The notes below the pieces were generated by a model. It saw nothing but the letters and a program-made list of their open reading frames with translations. It searched no databases and was not told the DNA's origin. 64,000 nucleotides of DNA, taken from contig CAVOQQ010000006.1 of the NCBI GenBank assembly GCA_963698395.1, positions 372,001 through 436,000 of the forward strand, in the 5' to 3' direction. This DNA is from JBBQUN01 sp963698395 (GTDB taxonomy: Bacteria; Actinomycetota; Acidimicrobiia; Acidimicrobiales; SZUA-35). Of this stretch, positions 25,239-33,364 are shown one piece after another; position 1 is the first letter of the stretch, and every line of letters starts with the position of its first letter. A program made the position numbers and the translations under genes.

Positions 25239-26486
25239 GTGTCACCATCTGAACCCGTCTCTGGTACCGACTACCCGGTGTTGGCGAGTCTCGCCCAGGG
25301 CAAGAACGCCCTCGCCATACCCGGCCCATCGATCATGCCCGATGCCGTCATGGCCGCCATGGGGCGGCCCATCACCAACATCTACGACGGCGAGGTGGCT
25401 GAGCTCTCGTGGTCGTTGGTCGCCGACCTCCCGAAGGTCGTTCGCACCGAGGGACACGCCTTCACCGCCATCGGCAACGGACACGGCGCGTGGGAGATGG
25501 CCCTGGTCAACACGATGTCTCGTGGCGACAAGGTGCTCGTCGTCGGCTCTGGTCAGTTCGGGGCATCGTGGGCCGGATTCAGCGCCCAGCTCGGTCTCGA
25601 CGTCGAGGTGCTCCCCGCGCCGTCGCCTCGCCATCCGATCGAGCCGGCAGCGGTGGCCGATCGTCTGGCGGCCGACACCGAGCATCAGATCAAGGGTCTG
25701 CTCGTCTGCCACGTCGACACCGGATCGGGCGTGCGGGCCGACCTCGCCGCGGTGCGCGCCGCGATGGACTCGGCGAATCATCCGGCGCTCCTGATCGTCG
25801 ATGGCATGGCGTCGGTCGGCTGTGAGCGATTCGAGATGGATGCGCTCGGCGTCGACGTCACGATCGCGGCGTCGCAGAAGGGGATGATGGCACCTCCGGG
25901 GATGGCGTTCGTCTGGGCGAGCCAGAAGGCCATCGAGGCGCACGCCACGGCCGATCTGGTGACGCCCTACTGGAGCTGGACACCGCGGATGAGTCCGGGA
26001 GCGCACTATCAGCTGTTCTCGGGCACCCCGCCGGTCAGCCATCTGTACGGCACCCGCGTTGCCCTCGATCTCCTCTTCGAAGAGGGCCTCGAACACGTCT
26101 GGTGGCGCCATGAGATGCTGGCCGATGCCGTGCGAGCGGCCGTCGAGGTCTGGTCGGCGCCCAATGGACTCGAGTTCCAGGTGCTCGATCCGGCGGCGCG
26201 TTCCAACTCGGTCACCGGTGTGCTGACCAACTCGATCGACTCGCCGACCTTCCAGGCGCGCTGCGCGGCTGCGACCAACCTCACCCTGGGGTTGGGGCTC
26301 GGTCAGCCCGACGACCGATTCCGGATCGGCCACATGGGCTTTCTCAATCCGCCGATGATCCTGGGGACGCTCGCAACGATCGAATCGGTCTTGGTCGCGT
26401 TGGATCTGCCCTTGGGCGGTTCGGGTGTCGCCGCCGCCGCCGCATCGGTGGGTCAGGCGCTGGCCCAGGGCACCTCGCACGCCTGA
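25239..26486 (+). CDS. Class V aminotransferase (alanine/serine-glyoxylate type)
   Basis: A PLP enzyme of the alanine-glyoxylate/serine-glyoxylate aminotransferase group. The substrate-contacting start (IPGPSIMPDAV), GNGHGAWEMALVN, LLVCHVDTGSGV, IVDGMASVG with the PLP Asp, and the Schiff-base Lys about 214 in AASQKGMMAPPG are present. Length 415 is slightly above the family norm. Transamination of glyoxylate would fit the glycolate oxidase operon at 5-8.7 kb, although the two are 16 kb apart. The final 34 bp overlap the convergent gene's 3' end. Confidence 0.88.
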   Translation: MSPSEPVSGTDYPVLASLAQGKNALAIPGPSIMPDAVMAAMGRPITNIYDGEVAELSWSLVADLPKVVRTEGHAFTAIGNGHGAWEMALVNTMSRGDKVLVVGSGQFGASWAGFSAQLGLDVEVLPAPSPRHPIEPAAVADRLAADTEHQIKGLLVCHVDTGSGVRADLAAVRAAMDSANHPALLIVDGMASVGCERFEMDALGVDVTIAASQKGMMAPPGMAFVWASQKAIEAHATADLVTPYWSWTPRMSPGAHYQLFSGTPPVSHLYGTRVALDLLFEEGLEHVWWRHEMLADAVRAAVEVWSAPNGLEFQVLDPAARSNSVTGVLTNSIDSPTFQARCAAATNLTLGLGLGQPDDRFRIGHMGFLNPPMILGTLATIESVLVALDLPLGGSGVAAAAASVGQALAQGTSHA

Positions 26487-27544
26487 TCGGTCTCGATCTC
26501 GACGGTGACCGACTGGTTGCGATGTGGTCCGGCGCACCACGACGGGAAGGCCGCCGAATAGAGACCGCCGCCGCCGGCCACGAAGATCAGGAGATCGTCG
26601 GGCGAGGCGAAGCAGGAGTAGTCCCGCTCGGGGTCGGTGCGCCCCATCGAGCCGGCCGCCCGCAGGAGATCCCGACCCGGCACGACCGCCCGCTCGGCGA
26701 TCGCTTCTGCGATCGTGCTGCGGGTGTGTCCGTTGGCAGCGAGCAGCGCTGCGTGGTCGGGATTGATGGCGAGCGCGGCTCGTCCGTTGCGGAGCACGGC
26801 ATTGTTGGTCGCCACGTTGGCAAAGGCCAACGCCAACGAGGTGAGGAGTCGATCGCAGGATCCGGGATCATCGGCATCGACGATGGCCATCACCGAGTGC
26901 GGTGCATCGGTGCCGAGGACCGTGACCGTGGACTGGTCGGGGGTGAATCCGAGCGACACGTGGAGCGGTTCGAACGGGCTCGCAGCCTCGTCTTCGGCCA
27001 GGCAGAACGTGAACTTGCCGGGATGGCCGAGTAGCGCCATGTCGGAAACGCCGGCGCGCCCGCCCCCCACATTGATCATGGCGAGGCGAATCGCTCGACC
27101 GATGGACGCATTGGCTCGGTGGCCGGGCCCGAGGGCGCCGAAGCTGCCCGAGATCGGACCGCACGAGTGAGCGGCCGGGCCGTTGACGATGAACAGGGGA
27201 GCGATCGAGTGGGTGGTGGCCTGCACCTCGGTGAGATCGAAGCGCTCGTCCATGATCGCCCGGGCGGCCGCCAGCACCACGGGCAGGTAGTCGGGAAGGC
27301 AGCCGGCCATGACCGCGGCGATCGCCAGCTTCTCGACGGTGCAGCTCCCGAGGTTGGGGCCCATCACGCCGAGTTCCAGGTCGGCAGGGTGGCCCGACGC
27401 AATGACCATGCGCTCGACCCGCTCCGGGGTGGGGATCACCACCGGAAGACCGTCGGTGCAGTCGAGGCGATGCAGGACTTCGAGGGCCGCGGCCTCGTCG
27501 GCGGCCTCGAGCCTGCCGGCGCGGTTCGTGTCGAGCAGGCTCAT
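26453..27544 (-). CDS. Conserved-looking protein of unknown function, partner of the UGSC selenoprotein
   Basis: I do not recognise this 363-residue family. It lacks a signal peptide and looks like a soluble alpha/beta enzyme with two glycine-rich segments: CGPISGSFGALGPGHRAN and MINVGGGRAGVSDMALLG. It also has several cysteines (about 6-8) and a late FVAGGGGLYSAAF. The start ATG at 27544 overlaps the stop of the UGSC gene (ATGA), so the two are translationally coupled and probably function together. A redox or metal-dependent partner role is inference. Its end overlaps the aminotransferase gene by 34 bp. Confidence 0.75.
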   Translation of the reverse strand: MSLLDTNRAGRLEAADEAAALEVLHRLDCTDGLPVVIPTPERVERMVIASGHPADLELGVMGPNLGSCTVEKLAIAAVMAGCLPDYLPVVLAAARAIMDERFDLTEVQATTHSIAPLFIVNGPAAHSCGPISGSFGALGPGHRANASIGRAIRLAMINVGGGRAGVSDMALLGHPGKFTFCLAEDEAASPFEPLHVSLGFTPDQSTVTVLGTDAPHSVMAIVDADDPGSCDRLLTSLALAFANVATNNAVLRNGRAALAINPDHAALLAANGHTRSTIAEAIAERAVVPGRDLLRAAGSMGRTDPERDYSCFASPDDLLIFVAGGGGLYSAAFPSWCAGPHRNQSVTVEIETDQACEVPWASA

Positions 27545-28086
27545 GCTTCGCTCCCCGAGGCTGCGCCGATCAGTTGTCGGAGGATCAGTGGTGTCATGTC
27601 GGTGGCAACGACTGCCATGTTGTCGACGCCGGTACCGGCGACGGGGTGGGGGAGTTGCACCCTCGGGATGTCGGGCATGCCGACGGATCGGGCAACGAAG
27701 TCGCCCTGATCCCAAAAGGCCTCGGTCACGAGGGCCACGGCGGGAATGTTCCGATGAGCCAGTTTCACTGCGTCACGCACGGTGCCGGTGGTGCAGCTGC
27801 CTCAATGGCCGTAGGCGGCGACGACCGCCTGGCAGCGCTCGACCAGATCGTCGAGCATCGCGTCGGACACGATCGAGGAGGCGTCGCCCTTGTCGAACCG
27901 CTCGAACGTCGCCTCGGGGTTGGCCTTGCCCAGCGCCTGCTCCACGGCGTCGAGGAAGCGAACCGAATCGGGGAAGCCGTTGGCGAGCAGGCCGATCGTG
28001 ATGGGCCCGTGTCCGGCGTCGATGCCGAGTGTGTAGGGCTCGATGGGAAGTCCGGGTGCGCCTCGAGGATCCAGGAATTCGATCAT
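27541..28086 (-). CDS. UGSC-family selenoprotein (in-frame TGA as selenocysteine)
   Basis: Reading through the TGA at 27802-27804 (codon 95) joins two open segments into one 181-residue protein with AAYGHUGSCTTGTVRDAV at the junction. That gives Sec95-Gly-Ser-Cys98, the motif that defines the UGSC (seleno)protein family known from marine metagenome surveys. Downstream features also fit the family as I recall it: RNIPAVALVTEAFWDQG and an RVQLPHPVAGTG segment. A selenenylsulfide redox pair (Sec95-Cys98) is plausible. The start at 28086 is supported by a TAGCGT box 7 nt upstream, and the stop overlaps the partner gene's ATG. Function unknown. The alternative is two fragments of a broken gene. 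Confidence 0.9.
27768..27796 (-). promoter_or_regulatory. Candidate bacterial SECIS hairpin of the UGSC gene
   Basis: On the mRNA, CUGC-ACCAC pairs with GUG-c-GU and GCAG (with a small bulge and a GAC bulge) around the loop CGGCACC. The second loop base is G. The loop begins 14 nt after the UGA, the same distance as in the peroxiredoxin candidate. Folded by eye only. Confidence 0.4.
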
Positions 28087-28093
28087 GGTGGCG

Positions 28094-28099
28094 ACGCTA
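28094..28099 (-). promoter_or_regulatory. -10 box of the UGSC operon (leaderless type)
   Basis: TAGCGT on the minus strand, 7 nt before the ATG at 28086, with no RBS. Confidence 0.65.
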
Positions 28100-28195
28100 C
28101 CGCACGGGTGGCCATCGGTCAGCATGTTCGCCAGATGTGTCGTCCTTCGAGGTCGTATGCATCGACGAGGGAGCGAGAGCAGGCATGCTTTGGCG

Positions 28196-29959
28196 ATGGT
28201 GGGCAACGAACGAGCGAGTCGAACGGTTGCTGCCGCTCTCGTCGCCTGCCTGTTCGTCGTCGACTCTGGTGGCCTTGCTCCGTCGGGTTCGGCCCGCTCT
28301 GCCGCGTTCTCGGCGGTGTTGGGCGCTGGTGTCGTCGTGGTTGCCCGGTGGTGGCCGCTCGGGAATCGGGGGCCGCGACGGTTCGGATGGCTGTGGCTGG
28401 CGCTGCTCATCACCGTCGGGTTGTCGGCCATCGCCAGTGCCGATCGGTGGCATGCCGTGTTCGGTACCTCGGAGCGGAACCTGGGCCTCCTGTCCTGGAT
28501 CGGTTTCGCCGTCTCCTTCGCCGTCGGTGCTTCCCTTCGGCCCGGCTCCGACCGGATGGTGGCCGACGCGGCGACGTTCGCCGTTGCGGCGATGAGCGGT
28601 CTGGCCTTCCTCGAGGTCGTCGGTCTCGATCCGACCGACACCGCCTGGCCAGGTCGGCGAGTGGGTGCCCCGTTCGCCCAGTCGACCTACCTGGCGGTCG
28701 CGCTCGTGACGCTCGGGCCGCTGGTGGCCGGCGTGGCCCTCGACCGCAGCGGAAGCGCCCGGCGGCGCGCTGTTGCCGCCATCGTGTCGCTCGCCGGCCT
28801 GGCTGCGCTGTTGGCCACCCAGTCGCGCGGGCCGCTGCTGGCCCTCGGGCTCGCCCTGGTGATCGTGCTGGTCGTGCGGGGGAGGCCGCGAGTCGGCATC
28901 GTCGTCGGTGCCGCCGCCATCGCCGGCGTCGTCGGTCAGTCGCTCACACGGGGCTGGGGTTCTGTCGGCGGACGCCTCGACGAATGGCGCATCGGGTGGC
29001 GCGGCATTCGGGCGAGCCCGCTGCTCGGTTACGGGCCCGAGGGCTACCGCGGCGAGTTCCCTCGGTTGGTCGATGTCGACTACGTGCGGGCGAACGGCGC
29101 CTCGGTCATCACCGATCGGGCCCACAACGTGTTCATCGACATGGCGTTGTCATCAGGTGTGCTCGCCGCGGTGCTGCTGGGCGGACTGTGGGTTCTCGTC
29201 GCTCGAGCGGCGTGGGGAAGGGTGAGCGACCCCGACGCGTCGGCGATGTTCCTTGGGCTCGCGGTGGGGGTTGTTGCAGGGTTCACCCAGCAGCTGGTGT
29301 TGTTCCCTCTGGCCGAGATCGACCCGGTCCTCTGGTTGATCGCCGGAGCGCTGGTCGCAACCGAGGGGCTGGCGGCGGGCGGCGCGACGACCGTCGATGC
29401 CGAACCCTGGAGGGGCGCGACGTGGCTGCTCGCCGTCTCGGCCGCCGCAGCGATGATGGCGTCGTTCTGGTGGAACCTGACCAGTGCCATCGGCGAGCAT
29501 CGGATCGTTCGGTCGACTTCCTTCCGTCAGGATCGAGCCGAGATCGTGGCCGATGAGGCCCTGGCGATGCGTCCCCAGTCGATCCGGCTCGCCTACGCAG
29601 CATCGCTGGTACATGCCAACGGGCCGACGCTCCGCGATCTCGACGAGGCGATCGCCATCCTCGAGCGCTCGCTCGAGCAGCACCCTGCCGATCCGCCATT
29701 GCGAACTGACTACGTCTTCCGGCTCGTCGAGCGCGCTCGGCGTTCGGCGCTGCCAATCGATGCCGACCGAGCGACGGCGGCGGCGACTGCGGCGCTCGAA
29801 CTCGCTCCGACGTCACCACCGTTGATCGGTGCGTATGCCGAGGCACTGTTGCTCAGCGGCGAGCCGAGTCTGGCTCGTGAAGAGATCGATCGAGCGCTCG
29901 AGCTCGATCCCGAGAACCCAGGGCTCATCGAGCTCGCCGATCTGATCGGAAAATCGTGA
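28196..29959 (+). CDS. O-antigen ligase/polymerase-like membrane protein with TPR tail
   Basis: A 587-residue protein with about ten or more membrane segments in its first 440 residues. The Wzy_C/O-antigen-ligase features are a cytoplasmic-side TQSRGPLL, a large outer loop with LLGYGPEGYRGEF, and DRAHNVFIDMALSSGVL. A final membrane helix is followed by a soluble tail (about 455-587) with TPR-like repeats, for example DEAIAILERSLEQHP and AREEIDRALELDPENP. It probably ligates or polymerises surface glycans. The ATG at 28196 follows a weak CATGCT -10-like box. It is 31 nt upstream of the sigma factor and probably co-transcribed. Confidence 0.82.
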   Translation: MVGNERASRTVAAALVACLFVVDSGGLAPSGSARSAAFSAVLGAGVVVVARWWPLGNRGPRRFGWLWLALLITVGLSAIASADRWHAVFGTSERNLGLLSWIGFAVSFAVGASLRPGSDRMVADAATFAVAAMSGLAFLEVVGLDPTDTAWPGRRVGAPFAQSTYLAVALVTLGPLVAGVALDRSGSARRRAVAAIVSLAGLAALLATQSRGPLLALGLALVIVLVVRGRPRVGIVVGAAAIAGVVGQSLTRGWGSVGGRLDEWRIGWRGIRASPLLGYGPEGYRGEFPRLVDVDYVRANGASVITDRAHNVFIDMALSSGVLAAVLLGGLWVLVARAAWGRVSDPDASAMFLGLAVGVVAGFTQQLVLFPLAEIDPVLWLIAGALVATEGLAAGGATTVDAEPWRGATWLLAVSAAAAMMASFWWNLTSAIGEHRIVRSTSFRQDRAEIVADEALAMRPQSIRLAYAASLVHANGPTLRDLDEAIAILERSLEQHPADPPLRTDYVFRLVERARRSALPIDADRATAAATAALELAPTSPPLIGAYAEALLLSGEPSLAREEIDRALELDPENPGLIELADLIGKS

Positions 29960-29990
29960 ACCGAATCGATGTCCCCGGCGTCTGGTCTTC

Positions 29991-30539
29991 GTGCCAGCAA
30001 CAGCAACCAGAGCGGACACCCGGGAGATCGGTGCGTTCCCCATCGTGACCGGTGACACCGTCCCTTCGGCGGTCGCCTCCTTCGAGGACTACTACCGCCG
30101 TCACTACGGCAACATCGTGCGGACGCTCAGCTTCACCCTCGGTGACACCGAGCTCGGGCGTGATGCGGCCGATGAGGCGATGGCGCGCACCTACGCCAAC
30201 TGGACGACGGTTCGCGACTATGCGAACCCTGCCGGTTGGACGTACCGAGTGGGGCTCAACTGGGCTCGCTCGGTGCACCGCCGCTTGGCTCGTCAGCTGC
30301 CGTTGATCGGGCGAGGCGACGTGAGCGCCCCCGAGGTGAGCGATCCGCGCATCGCCGAGGCCCTGCGTTCGCTCGACATCGATCTCCGAGCCGTCGTGGT
30401 GTGCCGTCTGCTGGCCGATTGGTCGGTCGATCAGACCGCCATCGCCCTCGACATCCGACCCGGCACCGTCAAGAGCCGCCTTCACCGGGCCCTCGCCCTA
30501 CTCGAAACCAGACTCCATCAGATCCAGGACCTGTCATGA
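29991..30539 (+). CDS. ECF-type RNA polymerase sigma factor
   Basis: A 182-residue sigma-70-family factor with region 2 (FEDYYRRHYGNIVRTLSFT through DYANPAGWTYRVGLNWARSVHRR) and region 4 (LRAVVVCRLLADWSVDQTAIALDIRPGTVKSRLHRALALLE). It should direct polymerase to a small regulon. The start is probably GTG 29991, though the conserved part begins about residue 25. Its stop overlaps the ATG of the membrane protein that follows (ATGA), the usual sigma/anti-sigma arrangement. Confidence 0.88.
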   Translation: MPATATRADTREIGAFPIVTGDTVPSAVASFEDYYRRHYGNIVRTLSFTLGDTELGRDAADEAMARTYANWTTVRDYANPAGWTYRVGLNWARSVHRRLARQLPLIGRGDVSAPEVSDPRIAEALRSLDIDLRAVVVCRLLADWSVDQTAIALDIRPGTVKSRLHRALALLETRLHQIQDLS

Positions 30540-32137
30540 AACCCTCCTCGAATGACACCCCTGCCGAGTTGAGCGATCGCGTCAGCGCCGAACTCCAGGC
30601 CGCAGCTCAGGCGATCCCCGCGGTCGGTGACCCGTCTCGGGCCGTCGCCCGCGCCGAGCAGCGAAGCCAACGCCGGACCATGGCGGGCGTTGCTGCCGGC
30701 ATCGTGGCGGTTGGTGGCTTGAGCCTTGGAGCGCTCGCCCTTCGACCTGAGTCCTCGACGGCGGTCGTTGCCGCCGCCGGGGACGACGGCAACGCCTCGA
30801 CGTCGGGCGAGCAGCAGCCGCTGACGCTCGAGTGGCGTGCCACCAAGGCCGACGTCGATTGGCCCGAAGCCAGCTTCGTCGGCGCCGACGGCTATCGCTA
30901 TGCACTGTCGACCGCCCCCGGCACTCGCTATGGCGACGTCGACGAGTACGGCCGGGTGCCGCAAGCGGTGTACCGCACGGCCGACGGAGAGAACTGGGAG
31001 TCGGTGGCTGTCGGTGACACCCCATTGAACGGTCTCGGTGCTCGCGATGGCGTGCTGTACTCGGTGTCGACCGCCGCTGCGGCCGACGGGAGCATCGTCT
31101 CGAGCGTCGTCAGTTCCGTCGATCGAGGTGGCGAATGGACCGGGGTCGAGCTGCCCTTCGAGTTCGAGCCCGTCGACGATCCCAATGGCCTGCTCTACGC
31201 CGAACCCGGTCAGCCGGTGTCGCTCGTCGTCGGTGATTCCGCCCTCATCGCCACGGCGAGCCGAACCCGATGGTTCGACGACGCCAAGCTCACGCAGTTC
31301 CTGGGTCTCCCCGGCGACATGGTGTCTTCCCTGATCGAGCCGGGCGCAGACGGTACGCGGGTCGTGCTTCGTGACTACGGCCCGTGCAACGAGGCGTGGG
31401 CAGCGATCGAGGCCCAGGGGGATCCGGTCGAGTATCCAGGCGATCCAACCGAGTGCTCGAACCCGCCGGTCGTCGCCGACGTCTCACCGGCAGAACTGGG
31501 CATCACCGGTTCGCTGCTGCAGCAGCGCTCGGCCATCTCCACCGACGGCATCACCTGGTCGCCCGTCGAGGTACCGGGATCGCAGGTGTGGTTCGCCGGA
31601 GGGGTGTTCATCGCCGCCGACACCCATCCGCTGGAGGGGTTGTCCTACTCCCGCTCGACCGACGGGCTGACCTGGTCGCCGATCGAGAGCGGACCCTACG
31701 AAGGGCTCGACATCGTCGGGGCCTCGAACGGTGTTCTGGTGGCCAGGGCGTATCACTCCCTCTCGAGTCTGAACGTGGTCACGCTGTCGTTCGACGGTGG
31801 AGCGACCTGGAACGATCTCGACCCGACCGATCTCGCTGCCGACGCCGGCCCGGATCTCTTCGTGTCCACGGTCGCGGCCGGTGATCTCGGCATCGTGGCC
31901 GTGGTGGGCAGCGGCGACGCCGACCCCGCAGACCTCGGCAACTGGCGGATCGTGACCAGCGCCGACGGCGTGAACTGGACCAGCCAGGAGGTCGTCGGGA
32001 TCGACGGGATCGACGCCGGCTACCCCGGATGGGCCTTCGTCGATGCCGACCGGATCGGGATCGTGTTCAGCGGCGCCGAGCGAAGCGACGACGGGACGAT
32101 CTCTGCAGTCACGCTTCTGGGCACCCCGACTCGCTGA
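30536..32137 (+). CDS. Membrane-anchored beta-repeat protein coupled to the sigma factor (possible anti-sigma)
   Basis: A 533-residue protein. It has a short cytoplasmic N-terminal region (about 1-45, with ELSDRVSAELQAAAQAIP), one membrane helix (about 45-65, MAGVAAGIVAVGGLSLGALAL) and a large extracytoplasmic domain. That domain holds repeated strands such as DGENWESVAV, STDGLTWSPIE, FDGGATWNDLD and SADGVNWTSQE, resembling sialidase/BNR-type beta-propeller blades. Overlap with the sigma stop codon strongly suggests it controls the sigma factor, although the short N-terminal region lacks a recognisable ZAS zinc motif. The role is inferred from context. Confidence 0.75.
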   Translation: MKPSSNDTPAELSDRVSAELQAAAQAIPAVGDPSRAVARAEQRSQRRTMAGVAAGIVAVGGLSLGALALRPESSTAVVAAAGDDGNASTSGEQQPLTLEWRATKADVDWPEASFVGADGYRYALSTAPGTRYGDVDEYGRVPQAVYRTADGENWESVAVGDTPLNGLGARDGVLYSVSTAAAADGSIVSSVVSSVDRGGEWTGVELPFEFEPVDDPNGLLYAEPGQPVSLVVGDSALIATASRTRWFDDAKLTQFLGLPGDMVSSLIEPGADGTRVVLRDYGPCNEAWAAIEAQGDPVEYPGDPTECSNPPVVADVSPAELGITGSLLQQRSAISTDGITWSPVEVPGSQVWFAGGVFIAADTHPLEGLSYSRSTDGLTWSPIESGPYEGLDIVGASNGVLVARAYHSLSSLNVVTLSFDGGATWNDLDPTDLAADAGPDLFVSTVAAGDLGIVAVVGSGDADPADLGNWRIVTSADGVNWTSQEVVGIDGIDAGYPGWAFVDADRIGIVFSGAERSDDGTISAVTLLGTPTR

Positions 32138-32221
32138 CAGCCGACCGTGCCAAGGGTGGCCGCCATCGGTGACGGGCCGTCGTCTGGACGAACCGATGCA
32201 CAGCTGCTGGAATCGCCGCCC

Positions 32222-33112
32222 ATGGATTCCTTCGCCGACAAGATCGCCATCATCACAGGCGGGGGAGACGGCATGGGCCGCTCCCTCGCCGTTGCGTTGG
32301 CCTCGGAGGGCTGCCACGTCGCCATGTGTGACGTGAACGAAGCGAACCTCGAGGCGAGCAGGGTGGCGGCGCTGGCCGCGGCCCCCGAAGGGACGCGGGT
32401 CACCACCCACCTCTGCGATGTGTCCGACGAGGAACAGTTGCTGGCGTTCCGTGACGCCATGCTCGCCGAGCACGAGACCGACCATGTGCACCTGGTTTTC
32501 AACAACGCCGGGATCGGGGGAGCGGGCAGCATGATCGCCGACGAGCGAACGAGTTGGGAGCGGACCTTCAACGTGTGTTGGGGCGGGGTCTACCTGGGTA
32601 CTCGGGTCTTCCTGCCGCTGCTGATGGCGGCAGAGGAGGGCCACATCGTCAACACCGCCAGTATCAACGGCCTCTGGGCCTCGGTCGGACCGGGCCGCCC
32701 GCACACCGCCTACTCGGCGGCGAAGTTCGCCGTGCGGGGCTTCACCGAGGCCTTGGTCACCGACCTCCGAGTCAACGCACCGCACGTCTTGGCTTCGGTC
32801 GTCATGCCGGGTCACATCGGCACCGGCATCGTCGCCAACTCGGCGTCGGCCCACGGCATCGCCGCCGAGCCCGAGGTGGTCGAGGGTTCGAACATGTTCC
32901 GAGCGTTCGCCCCCACCACCGCCGATCAGGCAGGCACCATCATCCTCGACGGCGTGCGAGCGAAGCAGTGGCGCATCCTCGTCGGCGACGACGCCCACAT
33001 CGTCGACGCCATGGTGCGAGCCGAACCCGAACGGGTCTACGAACGCTCCTTCATCGAAGACCTCCACGCCAACGGCGCGCTGAACGCCCTCGTTCCCGAC
33101 GCCGCTCGATAG
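32222..33112 (+). CDS. Short-chain dehydrogenase/reductase
   Basis: A 296-residue classical SDR. The NAD(P)-binding TGGGDGMGRSLA is near the N-terminus, an acidic residue follows the second strand (CDVNEAN, favouring NAD), and NNAGIGG comes next. The catalytic Ser is in NTASING and the YxxxK pair in TAYSAAKFAVRG. The C-terminal extension (about 245-296) is typical of larger SDRs acting on alcohols or acyl substrates. The substrate is unknown. It is followed by a strong terminator. Confidence 0.88.
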   Translation: MDSFADKIAIITGGGDGMGRSLAVALASEGCHVAMCDVNEANLEASRVAALAAAPEGTRVTTHLCDVSDEEQLLAFRDAMLAEHETDHVHLVFNNAGIGGAGSMIADERTSWERTFNVCWGGVYLGTRVFLPLLMAAEEGHIVNTASINGLWASVGPGRPHTAYSAAKFAVRGFTEALVTDLRVNAPHVLASVVMPGHIGTGIVANSASAHGIAAEPEVVEGSNMFRAFAPTTADQAGTIILDGVRAKQWRILVGDDAHIVDAMVRAEPERVYERSFIEDLHANGALNALVPDAAR

Positions 33113-33144
33113 TTGGAGCGTCTGACCCTCGTTGTCACGAAGAC

Positions 33145-33184
33145 TGGAGAGGCTCAGCCCCGGAACCGGGGCTGAGCCTCTCCA
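33145..33184 (+). terminator. Very strong terminator after the SDR gene
   Basis: A 19-bp perfect inverted repeat (33145-33163 with 33166-33184) separated by AA, followed by AAATCT. One of the longest perfect hairpins in the window. Confidence 0.85.
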
Positions 33185-33200
33185 AAATCTGGTGTGGATC

Positions 33201-33339
33201 GCCGGGACCTGCGCCTGTGTAACGGAGTGAGCAGGCTCCGAGCGTTTGGCTCGGATCGGCGGCGCCGGGACCTGCGCCTGTGTAACGGAGTGAGCAGGCT
33301 CCGAGCGTTTGGCTCGGATCGGCGGCGCCGGGACCTGCG
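33201..33339. repeat. 63-bp tandem repeat, two full copies and a partial third
   Basis: Copies at 33201-33263 and 33264-33326 are identical; a third begins at 33327 but diverges after 13 nt into a short hairpin. Each unit contains a CCGAGC/GCTCGG hairpin (loop GTTTG). The period is a multiple of three, so both strands stay open, but no RBS or start supports a gene. It lies between two terminators of convergent genes. Confidence 0.9.
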
Positions 33340-33349
33340 GAGCAGGTCC
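33331..33349 (-). terminator. Hairpin after the thiolase gene
   Basis: GGACCTGC-GGA-GCAGGTCC, an 8-bp perfect stem just past the thiolase stop. Confidence 0.6.
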
Positions 33350-33364
33350 ACAGCAGTAGAGCGC

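Noticed and set aside
31484..33067. Long minus-strand open frame under the sigma partner and SDR genes
   Set aside because: A shadow frame: composition is typical of antisense GC-rich coding DNA, and both plus-strand genes have clear family motifs.
33201..33339. CRISPR array
   Set aside because: The copies are directly adjacent and fully identical with no spacers, and no cas genes are present.
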